Assembly (NCBI GenBank): GCA_007922305.1 | Contig: ML677335.1 | Location: forward strand, 15,775,766 to 15,839,765 | Reading direction: 5' to 3' | From: Dermatemys mawii | Lineage: Eukaryota; Chordata; Testudines; Dermatemydidae | DNA: 64,000 nt | In this document: in pieces, positions 33,801 to 42,937 of the stretch | Layout of the letters: every line of letters begins with the position of its first letter | Numbering within the stretch: position 1 is the stretch's first letter | The notes under the pieces: generated by a model | Database searches by the model: none | What the model was told of the DNA's origin: nothing | Seen by the model: the letters and a program-made list of their open reading frames with translations, nothing else | Translations under genes and position numbers: made by a program

Positions 33801-36800
33801 CGCACGCACACATACACTTCAGTATTGTCACTTCACACATTTGTATCTTAAAGTATCTGGCAATATGCAGGAAGGAATCTTTGGCTAGGACATTTCTGGG
33901 CAGTTCGGTACATCATGATCAATAAGACTGGTCTCTGTCCAAAAATACAAAGCCCCGCATTCAGCATGTGCATACAAATGACTTTCTTAGGATCAGATCA
34001 CATCCAATATTTTTCCTAGCAATGAAAGTGTGTGTTGTATGTTTTATTTCAACTTCTTCTTCCATAGTATACGTACAGCATGCGATCCTTCATATCCCAT
34101 AAAGAATTAATTTTATACCAGGTAGTTGAAGGCTGGTATCAAATCTCCCCTCATTTCTTCTCTTCTGCAGACTGAATAAGCCCAGCTCCCTCAGCCTCTC
34201 CTCATACGTCATGTGCCCCAGCCCCCTAATCATTTTTGTTGCACTCCACTTTCATTACACAAATGTAATTCAAAACAACAAATTCTATATCTTATACAGT
34301 ATTTAGGCTAACAATTTGTTTAATACTGGTGGTATAAAATGGAAAAAAATAAACTATCAAACAATGCCACAACTTGCATATAGTGGGTTCTAAATTGTTA
34401 TCAACAGGATAAAAAGTAGTGTTGTAACCTCAGCCATCACTTTCGAGGGGGCCCACGGACTGTTCTGCCCTAGGGCCTGGAAATGCTGTCGGCAGGCTTA
34501 ATTAGGACAATCCTATACCTACCATTATGACTAATTTAAAGGCAGCTCAAAGACTTTTATATACTTTCTTGTGGTTTACATATTTAGAATAATAATGTTT
34601 TGTTTAGATGATCCATTGTTAACAGTAACATCAAAAATAAAAGGGGGGTGCAAAAGCAAAAAGTCTGATATACACATGGACTAGCTGGGTTTGCATGCAT
34701 GTGATCTTTGAAGCTCCTTGGCATTCCCAGGGGTGTATGCGCCTTTTTGAAGATCTGGCCCTAATGAATAGCAATTGTGATGGTGGCACTGGGGTAAGCT
34801 GGGAAGATTTAAGCACCTAGAAAGTTTCCAACTGATCATGCTGCACAAAAAGTTAAAACAAGTTTCCACTTAAGCGTTGGAGACTATATTCAAGGTAAGA
34901 ATCCACTTATTCACAACAGTGACTAAATTAAGAAGGCTACAAGTTGAGACTGGTGGTCTGATTTAAACTGGGTGTGCCTGTGAGTTTTGGAGCACAACAT
35001 GTGTAGTATTCGCCCTGAAATGTAGTCTTTAATGTAAATACTGGCTTAGAAGCTAAAAATGTCCTTATAATCTCATTTCTGAGATAGAAGAGTGAACTGT
35101 ATTACCATAGTTATAATTAGCTAACATACCTCGTTTTTTTGCCTCTGCCACCATTTCATCATATTCTTGTCTGTGACGTAAAGCCTCCTCTGTGGATTTG
35201 GCAGGAAGATTTCTGAAAACAAGTCATTTCTGAATTCAATACATGGATGACATTCTTGACCATTTCAAGACAGACTGACTCGTTTCTCTCTCCTTTTTAA
35301 CCTGAACTTAGTGATTATATTACATGTCTGAATAACAATAATGGAAAATGAAGTCCACTATGGTGAAACATCTGTATATAAACAATCTACCAGAAAAGTA
35401 TTTTTGCATGTATTGGCTCTTAATACGTTTCTCAATGTTAGTCTCTTTACTAAATGACTCACTCAAGATGAAACAGACTGTGGCAGAGCCAGGAACCGAA
35501 TCCAGATCTCCCAAATGCCAATCCAGTTCTACAATCATAAAATCATCCTTCCTCTTAACTCAGCTGCTGAAGAACAACCTCCAAGCCAGAGAAGCTTTAT
35601 GTCATTCAATCACTGCTCTCTGCTAAAAGTGGAAATAAGTTTGCCAAACACTACCACTTACAATAGCATTTTGTGTGTGATGTACACAAAAATATACACC
35701 AAGAACAAGATTATCACTACAATGCAATAATCCAGCACTTTTATTAAGACAATGTTGTATATTATTGTAAAACTTTATACTTCATTATCAACTACAGGCC
35801 CTACATAAGTCAACATATTTTAGATCTTGCCAATAAGCTGTTTTTATCAGCACATGTACTTGCATGTACAAGCAATACCTATTAAAGCACAGAGTAAGAA
35901 AGATGCATTCTGGCAGGCTATGAAAACATCTGCTAAAATGGCCTTCATGAAGCTGTAGAACTAATTCCACTGAGGCATGTTTGAAATTGAGGGTGTTTTT
36001 TTTTGTTTTTTTGTTTGTTTGTTTTTTTTTACTAGAAAACACACTTTTTTGCTCATCTAGAACAAAGTTGTTTTTATCTTAGTGAAATCTCACAATTCTC
36101 ATGGAACCTTTATGGTGATGCAAGAAGCTTTGTACAATAGTAAAGATTAATTCTACGCTTCCTGTTTCATGGTTCAGTTTCATTAAGATGTATGAACCTT
36201 GAGGACTTTTGATCACAGACTGAGGAAATACTAGAAGTTTACTGTCTCACACCACTGACTGAGCTTGCACGCTTCTTGGAAAACTAAAATATTCTAATAA
36301 ATAGTGGTAAAAATTTCCCCAAAAAATTTAATATGAAACTGCATGTTAGATTTTTTTCCATTGATAATGAAAGTTAAATCAGCCAAGTGATGGAATAACG
36401 GCATCTTAATGATTAACTGAAACTCATAAGAAAACTCCTGCAATTCAAAAAATTCAGAACAAAAACAACAAAAACACCACACAACACCACACAAAAACAG
36501 AAGACTATATATTGCTCCTTAACTATTATTTTCTCGAATGTCTACTTATTTAATTCAGTATTTCAAACTTAGTACAAGCCACTGAGCCAGCACTATGTGG
36601 TGTTACATGGTAACAGCTCAGTAGTTTAGAAATAAACTCTAGTTTCCTAGTCTTCTGAAAACATTTTAGAAATGATCTCAGCCTCCATAGAGAGGGGTGG
36701 AGGGTTCATCATATTTTAGCACACCCAAATGACAGAAAACTATTATGATCTGAAGACAGCCTTAAGATAAATACTGAGCAAAAGTAAATGTATTGTGTAA

Positions 36801-38116
36801 GACACTAGATATAAAGGTTAACTTGGTATCTTGTATTCCGGCTTCAGAAAGGTGAGAGTCTCCCTTTGCAAGGCAAGAAGCAGAATGGGTTTGATTACCT
36901 CTTGATTCCTTTATTGTCAGTGATAATTAAAAACTCAGACGTCAAAGCTCTGAGTAGAAGATGGTATAGGGAATTCAGTAACAAAACTGCCAATAGCTCA
37001 ACCTCGATTTCATTTTAACTACCTTTTATCGACAGAATAAATATAACTTTTAATCGGACTTTTGAATAGGATTTGCTATAATGGATAGAAAGATTAAACT
37101 TGTACATGCTCCAAAAATACAATCAACTCATGTACCAATAAGCATTGATATGTGTGTATATATTAACAAGTAAAGATTGTTGACGGGGGATAGAATGCAC
37201 TTACATGAAATATTAGTATTGCTTTTATACACTGGATCACCAACTTTTACACTTCATGTAATTGTGTAAGACTAATACATTGTAACAGGTGAAGGAGCGA
37301 GATCTTACAGAAATTCTTTTAGTCTGTAAAGGTGGTGGAAAAGAAAATAAATTGAATGAGGTGTTTTACCAGAAGCAAATTTCCAAGCCAACTGTGGGCT
37401 AGAAAGTAGGTAGGAGCAAGTTCACCCTGTCAGAGTCAAAACTCAACATATTTAGGTGGTGAGCAATTATCTTATTTCCTGGAAACAGCATCTTTTTATC
37501 ATATGCCATTTTAACACCCAAAATTAGGCTCCCATGGTGATTGGTCTCAGACTATGCTCAACAGACAGCCATTGGTGCTGACACCCTCTTGGTGGTCTAG
37601 CAAATTAAATATTTCAGGAACCAAGCAGTGGAGAAATGGGGTTTTAGGAGAGGTCCTTTAGAGAATCTCTTATGAAGGAGTCTGCAGAATGAAGAGTTCT
37701 GAGAATCAGCGTCAGTCAACTACCTGACAGAACTACATGATGAATATATAGGGTAAAATTCTTGCTCTATTCACTTCAATGGAGCGAAACTCTGACTTTA
37801 ACGAGGTCATTATTTCACCATATTTAGTTAAGGTCTCAGATTGAGTTATTTATAAGGAAATTGTTCCAGTTTGACAAGTATAGTACTTTGAGAAAGAAAA
37901 TTGTGAACAGGACGTCTAAATTATTTAACTTTTACTAGGTTGACAGGCATGTATGTATATCATATTATCTACTTATGGCAGAATTCACTACTATACTTAC
38001 GATGGTCGATCCTCTAAAATAAGAGCAGTTGTTGAAAGTGGTTCAAATTCAAAATTTTTACGTCTTGTTGCCTGGGGTGGAGGTTTACATGTTCTTCCTG
38101 TTCGTGCTTCATATTC
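13572..38116 (-). CDS. TBC1D12: TBC1D12, C-terminal 412 residues incl. TBC domain (exon 1 outside window)
   Basis: TBC1D12 belongs to the TBC (Tre-2/Bub2/Cdc16) Rab-GAP family. It is reported to bind Rab11 and act on recycling endosomes and neurite outgrowth; its close paralogue is TBC1D14. Eleven exons (116, 83, 118, 107, 81, 95, 72, 129, 110, 259 and 69 bp) join in frame to a 412-residue fragment ending in a stop. The TBC domain begins near [17 protein letters not shown]. The arginine finger IxxDxxR is present as IKLDISR (fragment residues 184-190) and the glutamine finger YxQ as YVQ (224-226), so both catalytic residues are intact. [20 protein letters not shown] and [18 protein letters not shown] fit TBC1D12 better than TBC1D14. 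The human protein is about 775 residues, so the N-terminal half, mostly one big GC-rich exon, is missing here. Confidence 0.96.
13941..14240. repeat. 43-bp inverted repeats around a CR1 fragment
   Basis: Arms 13941-13983 and 14198-14240 are inverted copies with three mismatches by eye; the inner 24 bases match perfectly. The roughly 214-bp interior carries a CR1 3' piece. It could be a DNA transposon with terminal inverted repeats or a fold-back duplication. Confidence 0.8.
13989..14090 (-). mobile_element. CR1 LINE 3' end fragment
   Basis: ATAGAATATCAGAGTTAGAA, GGACTTCAGGTGGTCATCTA and CCTGCTCAAAGCAGGACCAA are the reverse of the CR1 3' end. It lies inside the inverted-repeat structure. Confidence 0.8.
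14812..16916 (-). mobile_element. DIRS-like retroelement, deleted
   Basis: The left end (CTTGTTCTTCAAGACGTGGT, CCATTCCAATTAGGTGTG) recurs inverted at the right end (16860-16916). A further inverted copy near 14960-15005 and a direct copy near 15030 sit by the left end. Inverted ends and internal copies of the ends are typical of DIRS elements. A gag-like frame is on the minus strand; no reverse transcriptase or tyrosine recombinase is seen, so it is an internally deleted copy. Confidence 0.6.
16097..16489 (-). pseudogene. gag-like ORF of DIRS-like element
   Basis: A 130-codon frame with a zinc-knuckle-like segment, [20 protein letters not shown] followed by ICRGF (Cx2C...H...C). This is like the gag of DIRS-type elements in reptiles and amphibians. 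The rest of the frame is low-complexity Ser/Leu-rich. It is not a host gene: it sits in a TBC1D12 intron inside repeat ends. Confidence 0.55.
17203..17461 (-). CDS. TBC1D12: TBC1D12 exon, end of TBC domain
   Basis: Acceptor CAATTATAG, donor CCCAG/GTGAGT. It encodes [60 protein letters not shown], then [20 protein letters not shown]. The exon begins with the last base of a Trp codon. Confidence 0.97.
17462..19031 (-). other. TBC1D12 intron, no recognisable content
   Basis: AT-rich, with a pyrimidine-rich stretch at 18540-18680. No repeat I can name and no exon. Confidence 0.5.
19032..19141 (-). CDS. TBC1D12: TBC1D12 exon
   Basis: Acceptor CCCCTACAG, donor GACTG/GTAAGT. It encodes [36 protein letters not shown] plus the first two bases of Trp. 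It is a regular helical part of the TBC C-lobe. Confidence 0.96.
19403..19531 (-). CDS. TBC1D12: TBC1D12 exon with glutamine finger
   Basis: Acceptor CCATTGAAG, donor CATG/GTATGT. It encodes [46 protein letters not shown] completes Yx[16 protein letters not shown] separates TBC1D12 from TBC1D14 (NLDTADAFIAFSNLL by memory). Confidence 0.97.
19532..20522 (-). other. TBC1D12 intron, no recognisable content
   Basis: About 1 kb of single-copy-looking DNA with an A11 run at about 19758-19768. Nothing else seen. Confidence 0.45.
20523..20594 (-). CDS. TBC1D12: TBC1D12 exon
   Basis: A 72-bp exon, acceptor TTCCCAAG, donor ATAT/GTAAGT. It encodes [24 protein letters not shown]. The last tyrosine is the first residue of the YxQ finger, which is split between this exon and the next. 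Confidence 0.96.
21024..21118 (-). CDS. TBC1D12: TBC1D12 exon with arginine finger
   Basis: Acceptor TTACTTGCAG, donor AGAAG/GTGAGA. It encodes [20 protein letters not shown] and [19 protein letters not shown] is the IxxDxxR motif whose arginine completes the Rab GTPase active site. It ends in phase 0. Confidence 0.96.
21340..21750. mobile_element. DIRS-like terminal fragment
   Basis: ACTGAAGTTCTTTTAAATGC, TGTCCACATGGATCTCACTG and CTACGCATGGAAACC, followed by AATGTCTGTTGGAGGCTGCG CATGCC. This has the layout of the DIRS-like ends at 14.8 kb but is a diverged subfamily. The right limit is uncertain and could reach about 22.2 kb. Confidence 0.4.
23357..23375. repeat. Target-site duplication, left (PLE)
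   Basis: TGTCATTTTATAGGAAAAA, identical to 25363-25381. Confidence 0.9.
23381..23593. repeat. Inverted copy of an RT segment at the PLE 5' end
   Basis: 23381-23431 is the reverse complement, with a few changes, of 23538-23590, part of the RT coding region ([16 protein letters not shown]). About 105 bp separate the arms. The inverted copy belongs to the insertion because it lies inside the target duplication. Confidence 0.85.
23544..24560 (+). pseudogene. PLE reverse transcriptase remnant
   Basis: RT pieces lie in successive frames: [29 protein letters not shown], then [20 protein letters not shown], and [20 protein letters not shown]. The YIDD box keeps the two catalytic aspartates, but at least two stops and one frameshift break the gene. 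Confidence 0.85.
24660..25005 (+). pseudogene. PLE GIY-YIG endonuclease domain remnant
   Basis: [25 protein letters not shown], a stop, then [20 protein letters not shown] and [20 protein letters not shown]. The cysteines and YIGQTG are the PLE-type GIY-YIG signature; the stop right after IGQTG kills it. Confidence 0.8.
25240..25276 (+). ncRNA. Hammerhead-ribozyme-like motif, copy B (PLE tail)
   Basis: An intact CTGATGA core, extra A, GTGGG-TTGTAG-CCCAC stem II, then AAAA where GAAA is expected, and a GT-TTAT-AC mini-stem. The lost G should make it inactive. The mini-stem keeps its pairing through a double change relative to copy A (GC/GC to GT/AC). Confidence 0.5.
25363..25381. repeat. Target-site duplication, right (PLE)
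   Basis: Same 19 bases as 23357-23375, directly after the element tail CTGAAACC. Confidence 0.9.
25590..25740 (+). mobile_element. MIR-type SINE fragment
   Basis: AAATCACTTAATCGCTTCAT, CTCAGTTTCCCATCTGTAAA, then GAGCTGTTGTAAGGACAT. This is the conserved MIR/CORE-SINE middle section, an ancient amniote repeat. Confidence 0.75.
26020..26100 (-). CDS. TBC1D12: TBC1D12 exon
   Basis: Acceptor ATTTTTCAG, donor GAAG/GTGTGT. It encodes [27 protein letters not shown], the variable loop of the TBC domain. Phase 1 at both ends. Confidence 0.95.
26340..26600 (+). mobile_element. CR1 LINE fragment
   Basis: GAGTACTGTGTCCAGTTCTT, GAAAGATGTGGACACACTGG, CAGAGGAGAGCAACAAAATT and GGCATGTTTAGTCTTGAGAA follow the CR1 3' region in order. 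Degraded, without a 3' end. Confidence 0.8.
27780..27803. repeat. Poly-A run (24 A)
   Basis: Followed by CACAAAAAAC; the same run plus CACAAAAAAC occurs at 28142 on the other side of the TBC1D12 exon. Confidence 0.95.
28017..28123 (-). CDS. TBC1D12: TBC1D12 exon, start of TBC domain
   Basis: Acceptor TTTCCCCTAG, donor CATG/GTGCGT. It encodes [20 protein letters not shown] and [15 protein letters not shown], the first TBC helix motif (RxxxWxxGLPPxxRGxxW). The acceptor has an extreme poly-T tract (28 T) 17 nt upstream of the AG. An open frame reading through both flanking A-tracts is only intron read-through. Confidence 0.95.
28142..28169 (-). promoter_or_regulatory. TBC1D12: 28-T polypyrimidine tract of a TBC1D12 acceptor
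   Basis: On the minus strand 28 T are followed by CTTTTTTCTTTCCCCTAG and the exon. The run is 17 nt from the acceptor AG, so it is part of the splice signal. Its length may vary between individuals. Confidence 0.8.
28566..28683 (-). CDS. TBC1D12: TBC1D12 exon, charged helix before the TBC domain
   Basis: Acceptor TTTAACAG, donor GGCAT/GTGAGT. It encodes [20 protein letters not shown], then [19 protein letters not shown]. This basic helix leads straight into the TBC fold. Confidence 0.95.
29200..30300 (-). mobile_element. RTE-like non-LTR retrotransposon fragment
   Basis: On the minus strand: [20 protein letters not shown], then [20 protein letters not shown] (RT motif A region), then about 150-250 bp further [17 protein letters not shown] and an ATGCV/LSPF-like stretch. 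Many stops. The order fits the palm of an RTE-type reverse transcriptase. The clade is my best guess; the lower half (29.2-29.85 kb) is assigned mainly by continuity. Confidence 0.6.
30536..30662. mobile_element. hAT-like MITE remnant, second copy
   Basis: GCAAGTGTGAAAAATCAGGA, ATAATAGGAGCCTATATAAG, AGACCCAAAAATCAGGACTG and a right end GCATCTGGTCACT. Same family as 10997-11107; the left end is eroded. Confidence 0.7.
33470..33500. repeat. Trace of old amniote repeat
   Basis: GGGCTTGATTCTGCCAACAC resembles phrases repeated near 12940 and 37755 (GGTAAAATTCTTGCTC). Too short to place in a family. Confidence 0.3.
33622..34500. mobile_element. hAT-like DNA transposon (non-autonomous) with nested CR1
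   Basis: The ends AGGCCTGCCGACAGCA (33623) and inverted TGCTGTCGGCAGGCTT (34484) match 15 of 16. The flanks ATTGTGAC and ATTAGGAC agree in 6 of 8 bases, as an old 8-bp target duplication would. No transposase is seen. Confidence 0.75.
34100..34255 (-). mobile_element. CR1 LINE fragment nested in hAT
   Basis: AGACTGAATAAGCCCAGCTC, CCTCAGCCTCTCCTCATACG and CCCCTAATCATTTTTGTTGC are reversed CR1 3' region sequence. Confidence 0.8.
35130..35212 (-). CDS. TBC1D12: TBC1D12 exon, coiled-coil start
   Basis: Acceptor GTTTTCAG, donor CGAG/GTATGT. It encodes [20 protein letters not shown] and VAEAKKR, a charged, probably helical stretch. Phase 2 in, 1 out. Confidence 0.95.
35213..38000 (-). other. TBC1D12 intron
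   Basis: A SINE-like trace near 35.45-35.55 kb; the rest is AT-rich and shows no gene. 36000-36030 is T-rich low complexity. Confidence 0.5.
35440..35560 (-). mobile_element. tRNA-derived/MIR-like SINE trace
   Basis: TGTGGCAGAGCCAGGAACCG, AATCCAGATCTCCCAAATGC and CAATCCAGTTCTACAATC have the usual reversed SINE wording (GGCAGAGC..GGAA..GAACCCAG..TCCTG). Weak. Confidence 0.5.
38001..38116 (-). CDS. TBC1D12: TBC1D12 exon (fragment residues 1-38)
   Basis: Acceptor ATTACTTAG, donor CATC/GTAAGT. It encodes [35 protein letters not shown], typical of the second coding exon. It starts in phase 0, so exon 1 must end on a complete codon. Confidence 0.95.
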
Positions 38117-40669
38117 CTAAGTAATGTTATTAAAAGAAAACATTAAAAAAACCTCCAAATTTCAAGCTTCCTTATAACTACCGGACATGTTTACAGAATG
38201 AATCAATGAGGAACTGACATTCCAGCTTTAAATGATTTACATCAACCAGGAGATGCTGCTATTTCATGACCATCAGGGAGTGAAAACTAACTGATTTCTA
38301 CCTTTTCCCAACATCCTGTTGAATACCAGTGAGAAGGATGTGTTCTTGTTGTTCAAATTTAACTATACAACACAAAGTAGTAGTATAATCAAGGTCCTAT
38401 TTTTATCATTCCATGTGTTATGGATGTACATGTTTTAACTTGTATCCTTATTACGGAGAATGAAGTAAGTGACTTCCTAATTACACAATGTATATTTAAG
38501 GGCAGGAGGGAACATATTTAAGATACCCCAATGCAACCTCATATACTCACCCTTAGTTGACTTCCAAGTTATCCCGTGACTCATTCTTACATACAGATTA
38601 CAATTCAGATTTTTCTGTGTGAGAGCATTCAGCTCAAACCCAAATGACACTTTCATATTAAACATTCTCTTTACGCCAAAAAATAAATGTTGGCTTCTCC
38701 TCTATAATTCAGTTTCTTTCACATGCTGCAGTTTAACAAAAACAGAATATATAGGGGTGTTCGTTTTTAAAGAGGAGAGTAGAAGGTTAAGTACATTGGA
38801 ACCAATTGTTAAAATAAGCCTGTTCTCAAGATGAGCCAAGAATCTTGCCCAAACTCTCATGAATAAGTTTAAAAAACTAAAAGTATTCCTGTACATATTT
38901 AAGCACTGTCCACTTTCAGAATAATAAATGTTTTACACTGAATTTTCTGAAACAAAAAGGATCTGTATCAGTTTCCTACAAAAATATATTAACCATCAGA
39001 AATATTTTATTTAGAAATAAATAGCAAAATGGTAAGTGATAAACTGCTGATTAGGCAGTTGTATCTGCCTAATCAAGTACAGCAGTCTGTTCCAGAAATT
39101 GTTTCCACTTGAATTTCACACATTATGTGGAAGAGCTTTTTGTTTACCTCTTTTCACTACTAAGTATTTATATGCAGGAATTAAGGCGGTTATTGACTTG
39201 GCCTATATATTCCATTCATACAGGACATTTATTCTGAAAGGCTATGAGAAATTAAGACAACTTTAAAAGTTGTCTGTATAATAACTAAAGTCCTACAAAA
39301 AAAGTGACCACGCAACCTTAAGACTAAGGAGCTACCTGAAACCTTCAGTGAATGTACGAGATAGAGCAAAAACATTGTTCATCTTGAAGTCACGCAACTC
39401 CCACTCACGGTCGATAGTAAATAGTGTCTGCTAAGGGAGTTAGCTAATATGTTCTGGTTCCGTGGAAGATAAACTGTCAATGAGGTGACTTGATTGGTCA
39501 TGCATCAATTCCATAGACTGACTACTACTCCACAAAGCAGGGGGATGGTAAAAGATGGCCATCGTTTGTCTGACATTATGAAGGTACAGTGATCTTCAAT
39601 GAACAGGAGAAAGGTCTTGCAAGTCCTTAGGAATGCCCACAATTCCAAACTATCGATGCACATCCTGGACTCTCAAAATGTCTAAGTGCCTGTGCTGTTG
39701 TCCATGTGAGCTCCCCAACCTAAAAGAGATGTCTGTAATAATTTTTTCCAGTGAGGGTGGGTGGGGAGAGAAAAGGAACATTCAAGCATATCTAGTGGAG
39801 ATTCTTCCATCATAGCAAAGATTATATAACTATGGCAGGAACAATTACTATGGCATTCTTACAGTGTTGATTTCAAGAGTACTCTGTTTGAAACCACATT
39901 TGCAGGCAATGAAGATGGAGTCTGGCAAATGGCATTACATAACATGCATAATTACATAACTGCAAAAAGCCATATGATGCAGGAGAGAAAAAACACTCTA
40001 CTGCTTGAAGATGGTCTATGGAGGTCGTTCATGCCTAGAATCTGTCCATGGTATTCTGGACCTCCCTGGGAATACCCAAAACATGAAGCAATGATTCTCA
40101 GTGCATTACGATGACAGTTGCCATTGCCCTCAAAGATACATCTGCTGCATCCCCAGCTGATTGAAGAGTAGTCCTGCCAACCATCTTGCCTTTTTCCTAT
40201 GAAAGCCTGAAATTGAGCTCTGTCCTGATAGAGAAGCATGTCTATGAAGTCTGAAAATTGGGAATAGATCAAGTAATCATACTTAGCCATCATTGCATGG
40301 TAGTTGGCTATCCTGAACTAAAGACTGGTAAAACAGAAAAAAAAACTTCCTTCCTAATAGAGTTGCTTGCCTTTTTTGTCAAAGGGAATAGATCTAACGT
40401 GTTGCTATCTTGATCTCTCTATGGCAGCCTGAACCTCCTAAGAATTAGGAGAAGGATGAGAAAAGAAAAATTCTACCCTTTGGCTGTGACAAAACATTCT
40501 TCTGCCCTCTTATGGATGGGTGGGGGTGGGGGCAGCGCCAGTGGCTGAGGTATGCGAGACTGTTCTTGTTGACTCCATAATGGCTTCCTTAATAGGAAAC
40601 CTTCTTCTGGAACCGGAAGACTGAAGGAGGCCCGATAACTTACATTGAGGATCCTGAACTTCAAGAGAA

Positions 40670-40765
40670 CCAAAGAATATCAAGGTTGGAAGGGACTTCA
40701 GGAGGTCATCTAGTCCAACCCCCTGCTCAAAGCAGGGCCAAACCCCAACTAAATCATCTGAAAGA
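40670..40765 (-). mobile_element. CR1 LINE 3' end nested in the DIRS-like element
   Basis: AAGAATATCAAGGTTGGAAG, GGACTTCAGGAGGTCATCTA, CCAACCCCCTGCTCAAAGCA: a reversed, rather well preserved CR1 3' end. Confidence 0.85.
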
Positions 40766-40936
40766 GAAATCTGTAACTCCCCTGCAGTTTGACATAACAG
40801 ATGCTGAAACATCTCATTGTCATTGAGGGATAAGGAGACATGAGCGCCACTGCTTCATCTAGAGAAGAGGAACTGCTAGATCTGGCACAATTTCATCTTC
40901 AGTGAGTTCAAGAGGAAGCTCTAATTGACCTCTCAT

Positions 40937-40951
40937 GGGGGGGGGGGGGGG
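40937..40951 (+). repeat. G15 homopolymer
   Basis: Fifteen G in a row; length is prone to sequencing and replication error. Confidence 0.95.
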
Positions 40952-42922
40952 TGTTTAGACTCCCTAGAAGACTGAACCAAGCTTATGGGATGGTACAGGT
41001 CCGAAGGTCCCAGTGTGGCCAATAAGATAGGTCAAACTGAAGTTGCAGTGTCCCCATAGCATGGGGTAACAAACACTGCAAGATGGATGTTGAGGTACAA
41101 GTTGGTCCCAAACTGGTCCAGGCCCTTGTCCAGAAAAATACACCTCAGAGAGCAAAACATCAGTTCATATGATTATGGGTCTTCTAAGGACGAAAAAGCT
41201 GATTATGGTACCAACAGTCCTGCTAGAGAAAAATCAGAAACAGAGAACAGAATGGGACTCCTCCCATCAGTTGCAGTCTCCTGGTAGAGTCAGGACCTCC
41301 TTCATGAGAGCAGGACCTGATAGAGGAGACTCAGAATTTGTAAAAGCATAAATGTCCTCAGGTGGAGAAGACTCAGCTCTCTCCACAGCATAAGGGATTC
41401 TGTCTACTCAAACTGATGGAGCCAAAGTAGTTACAGTCTGTGCCATAGTTGTGCAAGATGAAGTTGGTACAGTCAGTAGCTGAGGCTCTCAACAGTTGCC
41501 TCTAACTGGTACAGTCAGATCCCAGAGTTTGGTTGGATGGTACCAGATGCACCGTTGTCACTGGATTGCAATCCAGTACCAATGGAGCCCTGGATTTGTA
41601 GGCTCTCGTCATGTCCCTGAGATGTTCTAAGTTCTCTTGGACTGAACCTAAAGACTTTCAATTTAGGCAGGGTTGTATCTGACTTCTATGTTGATTTAGA
41701 AGAGGATTTATTCCCATGTTTATGAGAATGCTCCCAGCCTTCCCAACAAGACACCAGTGAGGGATCTGTAGGGATAGATTCCCTCACTCCTGAGTCAGAC
41801 CTCATGGTAGGAAGGGTACTCCTTGATGAGTCAGGCCGTGTATTGGAGGGGATCCCATCAGGTGCTCAAGGAGAAGTTTTTACCTTTCTTGAGTACAACT
41901 GGGGAACAAGCAGTAGATACTGCACCTTCTCACAATGCACACTTCCCCCAGGCAGTGTGGGCAGCACTGATAGTCACTGCTGTGAAGGCAAGAAGCTCAA
42001 AATCTTGAAGCCTGGAGTCCTGAGCATATTTTAGTACCTGCAGTAGGGTAGGTGACTATAAAAAGTAAAACTAGAATTTTAGAGTTTTATCTGGTAAAAA
42101 AACTTTTCACCAATATTTACAAATAAACATATAAAGATGAAAAAGTTCTGGGCACTGGAGGTTCCAACGTGAGCCATACAGTGATGAGAAGGAACTAGAG
42201 AGGCAGTCTGTCTACCCCACCCTTTATCTTCTCAGTTGGAAGCACAAGGAGAGTAAGGGGTGCAGACCAACAGACACAGTTTTCAAAATTCTCCAGCTAC
42301 AGGCACATGGAGGGCATGTGTATCTACAGTGGAATGCAGTGAGCAGTTCAAAAAGTTTTTAAATGACACACTGGAATCCAAGGAAGAGCCATTTTTCATG
42401 GATTCACTCAAAGGGGATCTAGAGTTGGTCCGAGTTGCATGATAAAAATATTTTTGATGTTTGAGTAGTTACTCAAAAAAAGAAAAGAGATTAAGTCATC
42501 CTGCATCTCAAACAACTAAGTTCTTAGCTTTGATTTGTGTGATGAAAAGACAGAGGTACCAATTAAATTATATGTAACAGTTTGGTTCCAAGGACCCTGT
42601 GTTTCTAATTTTACGAAGACAATGTATCCATAGTCTTAAGATACAGGAAAGATATGATGATTGAAAACAACATTGATAGTTTCCGTACTCCTAATGTGGT
42701 CAACTAAAGCCAAAATATATTATAACACAGTAAGAATACTAACAACAATTATAGTTAAAAGTCCCAAGCACACGATTTTCTTGAATGTGTCTGCCCCCCA
42801 TTAGAGTCTGATAACTCTAAAATTTAGATCATACTTGTTGTGGGGCACACCAGGCTTTGTTTTTATATTCGTTATCAAAGAAGTCACCACCTTCAGGCTT
42901 CAGAATGTAAGCCAAGAACTTT

Positions 42923-42937
42923 GGGGGGGGGGGGGGG
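42923..42937 (+). repeat. G15 homopolymer plus G-rich tail
   Basis: Fifteen G, then AAGGGGGAGGGCGGATGGGG: four or more G runs close together, so a G-quadruplex is possible on this strand. Confidence 0.9.

Larger units (their letters stand above)
28684..35129 (-). other. TBC1D12 intron with RTE, MITE and hAT
   Basis: The named repeats fill 29.2-30.66 and 33.6-34.5 kb. 30.9-33.5 and 34.5-35.1 kb contain no gene I can support; 32571-32588 is a T-run. Confidence 0.55.
39350..42370. mobile_element. DIRS-like retroelement, degraded
   Basis: The left part resembles DIRS terminal wording (ATTGTTCATCTTGAAGTCAC, TGAGCTCCCCAACCTAAAAG), the right part reads CCAGCTACAGGCACATGGAG, GTGTATCTACAGTGGAATGC and AGTGAGCAGTTCAAAAAG, like an inverted end. 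No intact frame; a CR1 piece lies inside. The limits are approximate. Confidence 0.45.

Noticed and set aside
39350..42370. Independent host gene in intron 1
   Set aside because: Frames are short, without conserved domains, and the region carries DIRS-like end wording with a nested CR1.
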